64,000 bases of DNA from Lachnospiraceae bacterium (lineage in GTDB: Bacteria; Bacillota; Clostridia; Lachnospirales; Lachnospiraceae), in contig SVFQ01000013.1 in the NCBI GenBank assembly GCA_015056765.1, forward strand, positions 24,061-88,060. Direction: 5' to 3'. The notes below the pieces were generated by a model that saw nothing but the letters and a program-made list of their open reading frames with translations, did not search any database and was not told the origin of the DNA. Position numbers and translations under genes: made by a program. Each line of letters begins with the position of its first letter. The first letter of the stretch is position 1. This document shows positions 1 to 8,410 of the stretch, piece after piece.

Positions 1-357
1 ACCTTTATTGCTTGTATGTTGACCTTAGTAGGTTACTCCATCAACGATACTATCGTCGTATTCGACCGTATCCGTGAGAACCTTCGTGCAGCAGGCGCTA
101 GACCTGACAAAGAGAAACTGCAGACTGTAGTAAATACTTCTCTTAGCCAGACTCTTTCCCGAAGCTTATTTACCAGTATCACTACCATCATCATGGTAGC
201 GACTCTGTACATCTTCGGTGTAGCCAGCATCCGCGAATTTGCATTGCCACTTCTTGTTGGACTTGTAGCAGGTACTTATTCTTCTATCTGCATCGCATCT
301 CCACTGTGGTATGTACTTCGTACCCGCTTTGGTAAGAAAGCAAAAGCAAAGAAATAA
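1..357 (+). CDS. secF: Protein translocase subunit SecF (C-terminal part, cut by window start)
   Basis: Membrane subunit of the Sec accessory complex SecDF, which uses the proton gradient to help pull secreted proteins across the membrane. The reading frame is open from the first base, so the start lies outside the window. The visible ~118 residues carry the SecF signature GYSINDTIVVFDRIREN, followed by the conserved stretch with SLSQTLSRS, then two membrane segments (TSITTIIMVATLYIFG and the segment around ALPLLVGLVAGTYSSI) and a lysine-rich cytosolic tail ending KKAKAKK. It could be the end of a fused SecDF protein; the missing N-terminal part would decide. A strong terminator follows directly, so it closes its operon. 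Confidence 0.93.
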   Translation, partial: TFIACMLTLVGYSINDTIVVFDRIRENLRAAGARPDKEKLQTVVNTSLSQTLSRSLFTSITTIIMVATLYIFGVASIREFALPLLVGLVAGTYSSICIASPLWYVLRTRFGKKAKAKK

Positions 358-375
358 TAGAATAAAAGCTTTGAC

Positions 376-414
376 AGAGACCCTCGTTAGTAAAGATGCG
401 AGGGTCTCTTTTTT
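376..414 (+). terminator. Intrinsic terminator after secF
   Basis: Perfect 11-bp stem (376-386 with 399-409, AGAGACCCTCG arm), 12-base loop and a run of T. It starts about 20 bases after the secF stop. Confidence 0.92.
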
Positions 415-415
415 G

Positions 416-445
416 TTGTGATGGGATATGCATGTCATATACAAT
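416..445 (+). promoter_or_regulatory. Probable sigma-A promoter of the FAD/FeS oxidoreductase gene
   Basis: TTGTGA at 416-421 and TACAAT at 440-445, spaced 18 bases, just after the secF terminator. Predicted transcription starts near 452, leaving a ~65-base leader to the ATG at 518. The -35 box is imperfect, so this is a moderate call. Confidence 0.5.
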
Positions 446-517
446 AAAAGGGAGTGAAGGCTGTTTGGGAACAGCAAAAGGGAAAACATCTATATCTTAT
501 GAGAGAAAGGAATACTT

Positions 518-3331
518 ATGGGAAAAAGTAGGAAAGAGTGGAAAATCGGGGACCCAATGATCAATGAAAATGATTATTGGCAGGATCCAAATTATGTGGC
601 AGAGGATCCGGAGAAGGAAAAACTGGTTTTGAAACTAGCGACCTTAATCACAGATCGCTATGTGAAGAAATTCACCGGCAAGATTAATAATCATGATCCG
701 GAGTATTGGATGCTGGATATGATTCTGAATAAAGAGCAGGTGAAGTTTCTTTTGAACTTCAAAAAGACCAGGGTGCCATACAGTTTAGAAGAACTGGCAC
801 AAATGAATCAGATGAGTCTGGAAGATACCGAGAAGATGGTAGAAAGACTCAAATGGATTGGTATCATTGAGATGAATCGTGCGAAGACACCGGATAAGCA
901 CAAACAGTATGAACTGCCTATTTTTGTGCCGGGATCTGCAGAATTCATGATGATGCAGGATAAGCTGACGGATGAGTTCCCTCAGCTGGCTACTTTCTTT
1001 AACTTGATGACGCAGTTACCATTAGGCGGAATTACGCAGATGGTACCTCCCGGAGGTGCCGGTATTGGTATGCACGTTATTCCGGTTGAGAAAGCAATTA
1101 AGTTGGAAAATCAATCTGTTCCTGTAGAGCATCTCTCCAGATGGATTGATATGTATGATAAATTTGGTATTTCCGAATGCTCTTGCCGTAAGCAGCAGAC
1201 CATGCGTGGCGAGGGTAGCGGCGAGATTCGTGGTGAGTACTGTATCGGTATGGGCGATATGGCAGAGTACATGGATAGCCGTGGAATCGGTCATTATATC
1301 ACCAAAGAAGAAGTGTATGAAATCCTTGAGCGTGCAGAGCGCCATGGCTACGTACATCAGATTACCAATATCGATGGCGAAGGAAAAATCGTAGCGATCT
1401 GTAACTGTGCTCCCGGTGTATGTAATGCTCTTCGTACTTCTCAGTTATACAACACACCGAATATGTCTGCGTCTGCTTATCGAGCACATGTAGAAAAGGA
1501 TAAGTGTGTCGCTTGTGGCAAGTGTGTGGAGGTCTGTCCTGTAGGCGCTGCTAAGCTTGGACAGAAGCTTTGCAAGAAAGACGGCAGTACGTTAACCTAT
1601 CCCAAGACAGAGCTTCCTAATGCGAAAAAGTGGGGCCCTGAAAAATGGAATTACAACTATAGAGATGATGCAAAAATCAACTGCTATGAGACAGGTACCG
1701 CTCCATGTAAGACTGCCTGTCCGGTACATCTATCTGTACAGGGCTATATCAAGATGGCAGCGGAAGGTCGTTATGAAGACGCTCTGAAACTGATTAAGCA
1801 GGATAATCCGTTCCCAATGATTTGCGGTGCTGTATGTAACCGCAGATGTGAGGATGCATGTACCAGAGGTACCATCGATGAGCCTTTGGCTATCGATGAA
1901 ATCAAGAAATACATTGCTAGCCTGGATTTAAAGAAAGAAACCAGATACATTCCACTTTGTGAAAAACATGATGGCGGTATGTGGTCTGATGACTTCAAGA
2001 TGGCTATCGTAGGTGGTGGTCCAGCAGGCCTTGCAGCAGCTTATTTCCTACGTAGAGATGGCTACCCTGTTACTGTTTTTGAAAAAGAACAACGGGCCGG
2101 CGGTATGCTGATGAATGGTATTCCGAGCTATCGTTTGGAAAAGGATATCGTGGATGCAGAAATCGACGTCCTAAAAGAAATGGGCGTTGAATTTAAATGT
2201 GGCGTAGAAGTAGGTAAAGATGTTACCATTCCACAGCTTCGTGAGCAGGGCTATAAGGCGTTCTTCTTAGCGATTGGATGTCAGGGCGGCAGACTTGCCG
2301 GTGTTCCCGGAGAAGACGCAGAAGGCGTTCAGACAGGTGTGGATTTCTTGCGCAAGATTAACCTAGATCATACCATTCGCTTAAATGGTGATGCTGTTGT
2401 AGTAGGCGGTGGTAATGTAGCCATTGACGTGGCGCGTACTGCTGTAAGAGCCGGTGCTTCTAAAGTAACCATGCTTTGTCTGGAAAGCGCAGAAGAAATG
2501 CCTGCAGCAAAGGATGAAGTAGCAGAAGCTAGGGAAGAAGGTATCGAAGTAAAGAATGGCTGGGGTCCAAAGGAAATCCTGGTGGAAAACGGCAAGGTTA
2601 CCGGTATTGTCTTCAAGAAGTGCGTATCTGTGAAAGATGAAACCGGAAGATTTAATCCAAAATACGATGAAAATGAAACCATCACCATTCCATGTGAAAA
2701 TGTCCTTCAGTCCATCGGACAGTCCATTGTTTGGGGAGATTTATTAAAGGATACCAAGGTAGAACTTCGTCCAAATGGCGGAGTCATCGCGGATAGTCTT
2801 ACTTTGCAGACAGCAGAGCCTGATATCTTTGCAGGTGGTGACGTGTTCACCGGACCTAGATTTGCTATTGATGCCATCGCAGGTGGTAGAGAAGCAGCGG
2901 TATCTATGAACCGCTTTGTACATCCGGGTAACAGACTGGATTTGGCTCGTGACCGCAGAGAGTTCATCGAATTTGATAAGAACGATATTCAGAAGGAAAG
3001 CTTTGACAATGCGCCTCGCCAGATTCCCGGCAAGAAAGCCGGCGTAGCCAAAGATACCTTTGAAGATTTAAGACTTACTTTGACGGAAGAGCAGGTAAAG
3101 GCAGAAGCGCAGAGATGTCTTGGCTGTGGTGCTACTACAGTAGATGAAAACCGTTGTATCGGTTGCGGTTTATGTACTACCAAGTGCGAGTTTGATGCCA
3201 TCCATCTAACCAGAGATGTACCGGAAGCAAGTACCATGGTACGTGCCGAAGACAAGTTCTCTAAAGTGGGTCCTTATACCATCAAACGTGCCGGCAAAAT
3301 CGTAATTAACAAAATTACCGGAAAAGAATAA
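518..3331 (+). CDS. Multi-domain FAD/iron-sulfur pyridine-nucleotide oxidoreductase (GltD/NfnB-like)
   Basis: A 937-residue cytosolic redox protein, monocistronic between terminators. Order of parts: a helical region near residues 100-130 resembling a winged helix; a cysteine-rich block (C221, C223, C295, C297, C302); a ferredoxin CX2CX2CX3C cluster (C330, C333, C336, C340); the GltD-type N-terminal FeS domain (~385-465); a Rossmann FAD site VGGGPAG (~499-505); a second Rossmann VGGGN site (~629) for NAD(P)H; and a C-terminal ferredoxin cluster (C880, C883, C886, C890). The GltD-like core moves electrons between NAD(P)H and FeS partners. No GltB is adjacent here; the true gltD lies near 44.3 kb. 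Electron donor and acceptor are not deducible; a ferredoxin:NAD(P) or Nfn-like role is inference. ATG 518 has AGAAAGG 7 bases upstream. Confidence 0.8.
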   Translation: MGKSRKEWKIGDPMINENDYWQDPNYVAEDPEKEKLVLKLATLITDRYVKKFTGKINNHDPEYWMLDMILNKEQVKFLLNFKKTRVPYSLEELAQMNQMSLEDTEKMVERLKWIGIIEMNRAKTPDKHKQYELPIFVPGSAEFMMMQDKLTDEFPQLATFFNLMTQLPLGGITQMVPPGGAGIGMHVIPVEKAIKLENQSVPVEHLSRWIDMYDKFGISECSCRKQQTMRGEGSGEIRGEYCIGMGDMAEYMDSRGIGHYITKEEVYEILERAERHGYVHQITNIDGEGKIVAICNCAPGVCNALRTSQLYNTPNMSASAYRAHVEKDKCVACGKCVEVCPVGAAKLGQKLCKKDGSTLTYPKTELPNAKKWGPEKWNYNYRDDAKINCYETGTAPCKTACPVHLSVQGYIKMAAEGRYEDALKLIKQDNPFPMICGAVCNRRCEDACTRGTIDEPLAIDEIKKYIASLDLKKETRYIPLCEKHDGGMWSDDFKMAIVGGGPAGLAAAYFLRRDGYPVTVFEKEQRAGGMLMNGIPSYRLEKDIVDAEIDVLKEMGVEFKCGVEVGKDVTIPQLREQGYKAFFLAIGCQGGRLAGVPGEDAEGVQTGVDFLRKINLDHTIRLNGDAVVVGGGNVAIDVARTAVRAGASKVTMLCLESAEEMPAAKDEVAEAREEGIEVKNGWGPKEILVENGKVTGIVFKKCVSVKDETGRFNPKYDENETITIPCENVLQSIGQSIVWGDLLKDTKVELRPNGGVIADSLTLQTAEPDIFAGGDVFTGPRFAIDAIAGGREAAVSMNRFVHPGNRLDLARDRREFIEFDKNDIQKESFDNAPRQIPGKKAGVAKDTFEDLRLTLTEEQVKAEAQRCLGCGATTVDENRCIGCGLCTTKCEFDAIHLTRDVPEASTMVRAEDKFSKVGPYTIKRAGKIVINKITGKE

Positions 3332-3341
3332 CCTATCCCAA

Positions 3342-3374
3342 AAGAGGATGACCACCCAGGCCATCCTCTTTCTT
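3342..3374 (+). terminator. Probable intrinsic terminator after the oxidoreductase
   Basis: Nine-bp stem AAGAGGATG (3342-3350) with CATCCTCTT (3362-3370), 11-base loop and a short interrupted T run. The weak T tail lowers confidence. Confidence 0.65.
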
Positions 3375-3442
3375 TGCCCCTCCCGCCGCACCACCCCGTC
3401 AGCAGAGAGCACAGATGGTGTCCCATAAATGGGCGAGTGGTG

Positions 3443-3451
3443 TGGTATAAT
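3443..3451 (+). promoter_or_regulatory. Extended -10 promoter of recJ
   Basis: TGG followed by consensus TATAAT (3446-3451). No good -35 box is visible at 16-18 bases, which fits an extended -10 promoter. The transcript would start near 3458, just before the AAGGAG ribosome site. Confidence 0.7.
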
Positions 3452-3476
3452 AGGGCAGGAAGATAAGGAGTAGTGT

Positions 3477-5234
3477 ATGAGTAATTGGGTAGTGTCCGCG
3501 AAGAAAGCGGATTTTCAGCATATAGCAGAGAAGTTTGGGATAGATCCGGTGATTGCCAGGATTATCCGGAACCGGGATGTGTGTACAGAAGAAGAGATTG
3601 AGACGTATCTGCACGGCGGTATAGAAGCACTGCATGATCCACATGAGATGAAGGGAATGGATGAGGCTTCACGAATCATTTTAGAAGAGATTCAGAAGGG
3701 AAGCAAAATCCGTATCATTGGGGATTATGATGTAGATGGTATTTGCTCTACCTACATTTTGGTTAAGGGATTGCAAAGCCTGGGTGCCATAGTGGATGCG
3801 GAGATTCCACACCGTATGAAAGACGGGTATGGCTTGAATGAGCGACTGATTAGAGAGGCTTCTGAAGCAGGGATTGGTTTGATCGTCACATGTGATAATG
3901 GCATAGCGGCGAAGGACCAGATTGCCCTTGCAAAAGAGCTTGGTATGCGGGTGGTAGTGACGGATCACCATGAGGTGCCTTTTGAAGAAAAGGATGGAGA
4001 AAAGCAGTACCTTCTGCCGGAGGCAGAAGCGGTGGTAGATCCGAAGCAACCTGGAGAGACTTATCCGTTTTCCGGTATTTGCGGAGCGGTAGTGGCTTGG
4101 AAGCTATTGCAGGTTTTAGGGGTGAAGCAGGATATCATAGACCTTCTGATGGAGCCTGCTGCAGTGGCTACAGTGTGTGATGTCATGGACCTCTTAGATG
4201 AAAACAGAGCTTTGGTAAAGCTGGGAATCGAAAGATTAAAGGAAAGTGGTCATGCCGGCATTCGAGCTTTGATGGAAGTTACCGGTCTGGATAAGGAGAA
4301 ATTGAGTGTCTATCATTTGGGGTTCGTGTTAGGACCTTGTATGAATGCCACCGGTAGATTGGACAGTGCAAAAACAGCTCTTTCTTTATGGCAGACAGAG
4401 GACCGTGGGGAAGCCGTTCGGCTTGCCAATGAACTGAAAGAGATGAATGAAAGCCGTAAGGAAATGACGGAATATGGCAAGAATACAGCCATTGCCATGA
4501 TAGAAGAGCAGGCAGCTAAAACCGGCAAATTGGATGATGTTCTGGTGGTGTATCTTCCGGATTGTCATGAAAGTATAGCCGGCATAATCGCAGGTCGCCT
4601 AAAAGAAAAGTATCATCATCCTGCAATTGTCCTCACAAAGGCGGAAGAAGGCGTGAAAGGATCGGGCAGATCCATAGAAGCCTATCATATGTTTGAAAAA
4701 TTAACGGAAGCAAAAGAATTTCTCACAAAATTCGGTGGCCACAAATTGGCGGCCGGTTTATCCTTGAAAGAGGAGAATGTGGAGGTTTTACGGGATTTTT
4801 TGAATGCCCATGCAGGACTTTGCCAGAAAGATTTTGAACCCAAAGTGGTCATTGATGTGCCAATGCCACTTTCTTATATAAGTGAAAACTTAATTCAGCA
4901 ATTAACTTTACTGGAGCCATTTGGCAATGGAAATCCAAAGCCGGTGTTTGCCCAAAAGAATGTGGAAGTTTTGTCTCTGAAAATCATAGGAAAGAATCGG
5001 AATGTAGTAAAAGGCACAGTACGTACAGATGCCGGAAAGACCATGGAACTTATGTATTTCGGAGATATTCCACAGTTTCAGGCTTATTTGGAAGAGAAGG
5101 GGTTGGATGCGGCAAGTGTTTTAGAAGGGGCTAGACCCAATGGACCTTGCAGAATCACCATGACCTATTACCCGCAGATTTCAGAGTTTCGTGGCAATCG
5201 CACCATGCAGGTCATTATGACGGACTTTGCGTAA
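3477..5234 (+). CDS. recJ: Single-stranded-DNA-specific exonuclease RecJ
   Basis: 585-residue 5'-3' single-strand DNA exonuclease of the DHH phosphoesterase family, acting in RecF-type recombination repair and base-excision repair. Visible catalytic motifs: GDYDVDG (Asp83, Asp85, Asp87), the CDNG motif, the name-giving DHH at 163-165, the GRLDSAKTAL segment, and the DHHA1 motif GGHKLAAGLSL with SGRS upstream of it. The C-terminal OB-like part carries LEPFGNGNPKPVF. Length fits the compact Firmicute RecJ. AAGGAG lies 7 bases before ATG 3477. It has its own extended -10 promoter and ends at a bidirectional terminator. Confidence 0.95.
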   Translation: MSNWVVSAKKADFQHIAEKFGIDPVIARIIRNRDVCTEEEIETYLHGGIEALHDPHEMKGMDEASRIILEEIQKGSKIRIIGDYDVDGICSTYILVKGLQSLGAIVDAEIPHRMKDGYGLNERLIREASEAGIGLIVTCDNGIAAKDQIALAKELGMRVVVTDHHEVPFEEKDGEKQYLLPEAEAVVDPKQPGETYPFSGICGAVVAWKLLQVLGVKQDIIDLLMEPAAVATVCDVMDLLDENRALVKLGIERLKESGHAGIRALMEVTGLDKEKLSVYHLGFVLGPCMNATGRLDSAKTALSLWQTEDRGEAVRLANELKEMNESRKEMTEYGKNTAIAMIEEQAAKTGKLDDVLVVYLPDCHESIAGIIAGRLKEKYHHPAIVLTKAEEGVKGSGRSIEAYHMFEKLTEAKEFLTKFGGHKLAAGLSLKEENVEVLRDFLNAHAGLCQKDFEPKVVIDVPMPLSYISENLIQQLTLLEPFGNGNPKPVFAQKNVEVLSLKIIGKNRNVVKGTVRTDAGKTMELMYFGDIPQFQAYLEEKGLDAASVLEGARPNGPCRITMTYYPQISEFRGNRTMQVIMTDFA

Positions 5235-5274
5235 AGTAAACCAAATAGAAAACGGGGCATGTCCCCGGTATAAG

Positions 5275-5306
5275 AAAAACGGATATCGTAAGGATATCCG
5301 TTTTTT
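5275..5306. terminator. Bidirectional terminator between recJ and the convergent lacI-type gene
   Basis: Thirteen-bp stem AAAAACGGATATC (5275-5287) with its complement ending in T6 (5293-5306) and a 5-base loop. A on the left and T on the right allow it to stop transcription from both sides. Confidence 0.92.
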
Positions 5307-5310
5307 ATGT

Positions 5311-6360
5311 CTAATTTGTAGAATCGCGATAGATTAAATCTGTTTCCGTATAGGTGATACGGTAGTTTAAGTCCGGCTGCTCGATTCTGGAAAGTAAAAG
5401 GTTCGCTGCAGAGTAGCCGATAATCTGGCTATGGATATGACTGGTGGAGAGGGACGGTGTCATAATCTTGGATTCCGGAGAATCATCAAAGCCAAATATT
5501 TTGACGTCCTTCGGACAATCCATGCCAAGTTTGCGAAGACCATATAATAAGTCGACGGCCACGAAATCATTGGCGCAGATAAATAACTCCGGGAAGTCCT
5601 TCATCTCTTGCAGACTTCGATATAAGTATTCTTTATAGTCCTTACCGTGAGGATGCACCTCAGTGAGACAATACGAATCCTCTATGGTGAGATTGTTGAT
5701 ATACATAGCGTCGCGGAATGCCACAAACCGCTCATAGAAAGAGCGGCAGTGCGTCACCTGTCCCACAAAGCCGATTTTGGTGATGCCTCGTTTGCGCATG
5801 TCATTAACCACGGTGTATATATTAGAAAAATTATCCATGAGGATCACATCGGCACTTAAAGGTCTCCAATAGCTGGCAACCGGTGCATCTACCATGAGAA
5901 CAGGAAGTCCCAAGGAACAAAGCATTTCACAATAAGGCTGGTGAAAAACTTCGATGCACATGATGGCACTGACATTTTCTTGATGAAAGGAAAGTGGAAG
6001 GGTAAGTCCTGCCAGGTTGCTTTCATCTACCCGGTGCATGCTGAGACTATATCCTAATAAAGAAATCTCATGCTGAAACTTATCCAACATGGTAGAAGCA
6101 AAATGGGAATTATTTAAGAAACTTCCGGTAAAAAGTGCGATTTCGCCACCTGCCTTAGGAGTAGAAAAGGAAGGGGAACGCAAATCGGAAATGGAATTGG
6201 CATAAGAAAACTGCTTATAGCCCATCTCGATTGCTTTGTTTAAAACCTTCTGTCTGGTGGATTCCGCCAAAACGCCGGTATTGTTGATTGCTTTTGAAAC
6301 TGTATTTCTAGATACACCCAGTGCATCTGCGATGTCTTGCAAAGTAACTCTTGTAGCCAT
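5311..6360 (-). CDS. LacI-family transcriptional regulator of the fructoside locus
   Basis: 349-residue DNA-binding repressor. The N-terminal helix-turn-helix is clear (TLQDIADALGVSRNTVSKAI, hinge helix after it), followed by a periplasmic-binding-like effector domain with the usual FGFDDSPESKIMTPSLSTS region near the C terminus. It is transcribed divergently from the ABC importer and GH32 genes, sharing a 179-base region with four copies of a TTTTACA-NN-TGTAAAA-like site; one copy overlaps its own -35 box. It most likely represses the importer operon and itself until a sucrose- or fructan-derived inducer binds. Start chosen at the ATG complementary to 6358-6360, with GGAG 8 bases upstream. 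Effector identity is inference. Confidence 0.9.
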   Translation of the reverse strand: MATRVTLQDIADALGVSRNTVSKAINNTGVLAESTRQKVLNKAIEMGYKQFSYANSISDLRSPSFSTPKAGGEIALFTGSFLNNSHFASTMLDKFQHEISLLGYSLSMHRVDESNLAGLTLPLSFHQENVSAIMCIEVFHQPYCEMLCSLGLPVLMVDAPVASYWRPLSADVILMDNFSNIYTVVNDMRKRGITKIGFVGQVTHCRSFYERFVAFRDAMYINNLTIEDSYCLTEVHPHGKDYKEYLYRSLQEMKDFPELFICANDFVAVDLLYGLRKLGMDCPKDVKIFGFDDSPESKIMTPSLSTSHIHSQIIGYSAANLLLSRIEQPDLNYRITYTETDLIYRDSTN

Positions 6361-6392
6361 ATCTCCGACTCCGTTTCATTTTTATCTTCTTC

Positions 6393-6421
6393 ATTATAGT
6401 GTGACAAAGAGATTGTGTCAA
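6393..6421 (-). promoter_or_regulatory. Promoter of the divergent LacI-family gene
   Basis: On the minus strand a consensus TTGACA (complement of 6416-6421), 17-base spacer and consensus TATAAT (complement of 6393-6398). Both hexamers are perfect. An operator-like 16-mer (6414-6429) covers the -35 box, suggesting autorepression. Confidence 0.85.
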
Positions 6422-6429
6422 ATGTAAAT
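6414..6429. promoter_or_regulatory. LacI-type operator copy 1 (over lacI -35)
   Basis: TGTGTCA-AA-TGTAAAT. The right half matches the TGTAAAA half-site of the other three copies; the left half is degenerate. Confidence 0.55.
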
Positions 6430-6434
6430 ATTAG

Positions 6435-6450
6435 TTTTACAAATGTAACA
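6435..6450. promoter_or_regulatory. LacI-type operator copy 2
   Basis: TTTTACA-AA-TGTAACA, upstream of the importer -35 box. One mismatch to the perfect palindrome at 6486-6501. Also contains the 3' part of the intergenic region shared with lacI. Confidence 0.7.
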
Positions 6451-6458
6451 ATTTCGTA

Positions 6459-6487
6459 TTGACAACCCTATATAACAGTGCTATATT
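6459..6487 (+). promoter_or_regulatory. Promoter of the fructoside ABC importer/GH32 operon
   Basis: TTGACA at 6459-6464, 17-base spacer, TATATT at 6482-6487. The transcript should begin near 6494, inside operator copy 3. This placement rules out the in-frame TTG at 6459 as a start codon for the first permease. Confidence 0.85.
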
Positions 6488-6501
6488 TTACAAGTGTAAA
6501 A
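6486..6501. promoter_or_regulatory. LacI-type operator copy 3 (perfect palindrome over +1)
   Basis: TTTTACA-AG-TGTAAAA: perfect 7-bp arms with a 2-base centre. It overlaps the end of the -10 box and the predicted transcription start, the classic position for repression. Confidence 0.8.
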
Positions 6502-6506
6502 GGCAA

Positions 6507-6522
6507 TTGTGCAAATGTAAAA
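6507..6522. promoter_or_regulatory. LacI-type operator copy 4
   Basis: TTGTGCA-AA-TGTAAAA, 21 bases (two helical turns) after copy 3, inside the 5' leader. Right half perfect, left half partly degenerate. Confidence 0.65.
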
Positions 6523-6539
6523 CTTATCTGGGGGCTTAT

Positions 6540-7472
6540 ATGGCAAAGATAGAAGCAAAGGCAGAAAAGAAGAACGAACTTCATAATACTCTGGTCTATG
6601 TGAAACAACACTGGCAGCTCTATGTGTTTTTTATAGGACCGGCATTCTTACTGACAATCATTTTCAGATACTTACCTATGGGTGGTATCCTCATTGCATT
6701 CCAAAAGTACAATCCCATACAAGGTATCTTAGGAAGCCAGTGGGTGGGCTTAAAATACTTTAAGCAGTTCTTATCCTCACCGGACTTTTTACAGTATTTA
6801 GCAAACACCTTAAAGCTGAGTGTGTTTGGACTTTTATGGGGATTCCCCATGCCAATCATTTTGGCCATCCTGCTAAACAGGGTAGCAAGCAGCAAAATCA
6901 AGCAGAAAATACAGCTTGTTTTGTATATGCCAAACTTTATTTCCGTTATTGTACTTTGCGGTATGGTTCGAATCCTGTTATCCGTAACGGGCCCTTTGAA
7001 TCAGATGATGGGTACAAGCATCAACTTCCTGACTATCCCTGCGGCATTTAGACCAATTTACATCGTCAGTGGAATCTGGCAGGGAGCCGGCTGGGCATCC
7101 ATTATGTACACAGCTGCATTATCCAATGCCAGCAAGGAATTAAAGGAAGCAGCTCAAATCGATGGCGCCAATATCTGGCAGCAGATTAAGGCAGTAGAGT
7201 GGCCGGCTATTAAAGATATGGTAGTGATTCAGTTCATTTTACAGGCCGGTAACATCATGAGTATCGGATTTGAAAAGGCATACGCACTACAGTCTGATAT
7301 GAACCTGGCATCTTCTGAAATCATCGCCACCTATGTCTATAAGAAAGGTTTGTTAAACGGTGATTACGGATATTCTACAGCGGTAGGTCTTTTCAACACA
7401 GTAATCAATGTCATCTTGCTCATCATGGTGAACAAAGTAGTAGAAAAGCTCAATGATGGACAGGGATTATAG
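6540..7472 (+). CDS. Carbohydrate ABC transporter permease, LplB/YteP type
   Basis: 310-residue membrane subunit of a binding-protein-dependent sugar importer. About six membrane segments (first near YVFFIGPAFLLTIIF), with the EAA loop ELKEAAQIDGANIWQQI that docks the ATPase. The N terminus is a charged cytosolic stretch typical of the LplB/MalF-like group. The frame is open back to a TTG at 6459, but that TTG is the -35 hexamer; ATG 6540, preceded by a run of five G, is the plausible start. First gene of a four-gene operon with the second permease 10 bases downstream. No ATPase gene is in the operon, so a shared MsmX/UgpC-like ATPase encoded elsewhere is expected. Confidence 0.9.
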   Translation: MAKIEAKAEKKNELHNTLVYVKQHWQLYVFFIGPAFLLTIIFRYLPMGGILIAFQKYNPIQGILGSQWVGLKYFKQFLSSPDFLQYLANTLKLSVFGLLWGFPMPIILAILLNRVASSKIKQKIQLVLYMPNFISVIVLCGMVRILLSVTGPLNQMMGTSINFLTIPAAFRPIYIVSGIWQGAGWASIMYTAALSNASKELKEAAQIDGANIWQQIKAVEWPAIKDMVVIQFILQAGNIMSIGFEKAYALQSDMNLASSEIIATYVYKKGLLNGDYGYSTAVGLFNTVINVILLIMVNKVVEKLNDGQGL

Positions 7473-7482
7473 GAGGTAGGAC

Positions 7483-8376
7483 ATGAAAAGTGAATTTGCT
7501 AGAAGCTCCTTTGGAGACAAAATGTTCCTGCTGGTGGGATATCTGATTCTGGCGCTGTTTGTATTGGCCATTATCGGACCTATGGTATACATCATCGTGG
7601 CATCCTTTATGGATCCCATCACCTTACAGAATAAGGGTATCGTCTTTGATACCAGCAAGTGGACTTTGACAGCGTATCAACGAGTTATGTCCAATCCGCA
7701 GATTTGGATTGGCTTTAAAAACGCGGTTGTGTATTCCGTTGTATTTAGTTTCGTATCGGTGTTCATCACACTACTTTGTGCATACCCTATGTCCAGGGAT
7801 GATTTCAAAGGGAAGAAGTTTTTCAATACGGTATTTATCATCACCATGTTTTTTGGTGGCGGCTTGATTCCTACCTACTTATTGATTAGTAACTTGGGAC
7901 TTAAGGACAGCATGTGGGCCCTTATCCTACCGGGTGCCTTTAGTGTTTGGAACATGATTATTGCCAGGACCTATTACAAAGGTGTACCGGGAGAGCTTCG
8001 AGAAGCAGCTGATGTGGATGGGGCAGGAGAGCTTACCTTCTTCTTCCGTATTTTACTTCCGGTATGTAAGCCACTTATTGCGGTATTGATTTTATGGCAG
8101 TTTGTAGGTATGTGGAATAGCTACTTTGACGCCATGATTTACTTAGACTCAGCAGACAAGCAGCCTCTGCAGCTTGTACTGCGTGCAATTTTGATTCAAA
8201 ATGAGCCGGAGCCGGGCATGATTGCAGATATGCAAAGTACAGCACAGAGAGCACAGCTTGCGGAACTTTTGAAATATGCAACCATTATTATTTCCAGTTT
8301 ACCGCTTTTGGTGATGTATCCTTTCTTCCAAAAGTATTTTGACTCAGGAATTATGGTTGGATCAGTTAAGGGCTAG
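7483..8376 (+). CDS. Carbohydrate ABC transporter permease, YtcP/AraQ type
   Basis: 297-residue second membrane subunit of the same importer. Six predicted membrane segments, from LVGYLILALFVLAIIGPMVY to the last near IISSLPLLVMYPFFQKYF. The EAA loop reads ELREAADVDGAGELTFFFRI. The C terminus GIMVGSVKG is typical of this family (usual length 290-305). AGGAGGT lies 6 bases upstream of ATG 7483. It forms a heterodimeric channel with the preceding permease and receives substrate from the lipoprotein encoded next. Confidence 0.92.
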   Translation: MKSEFARSSFGDKMFLLVGYLILALFVLAIIGPMVYIIVASFMDPITLQNKGIVFDTSKWTLTAYQRVMSNPQIWIGFKNAVVYSVVFSFVSVFITLLCAYPMSRDDFKGKKFFNTVFIITMFFGGGLIPTYLLISNLGLKDSMWALILPGAFSVWNMIIARTYYKGVPGELREAADVDGAGELTFFFRILLPVCKPLIAVLILWQFVGMWNSYFDAMIYLDSADKQPLQLVLRAILIQNEPEPGMIADMQSTAQRAQLAELLKYATIIISSLPLLVMYPFFQKYFDSGIMVGSVKG

Positions 8377-8410
8377 CAAAAAATTTATATAAAGTGAAAA
8401 GGAGAAACTT

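Noticed and set aside
6459..6540. In-frame TTG start extending the first permease by 27 residues
   Set aside because: The TTG is the first half of a consensus -35 box and the extension is not membrane-protein-like; the transcript starts downstream of it.
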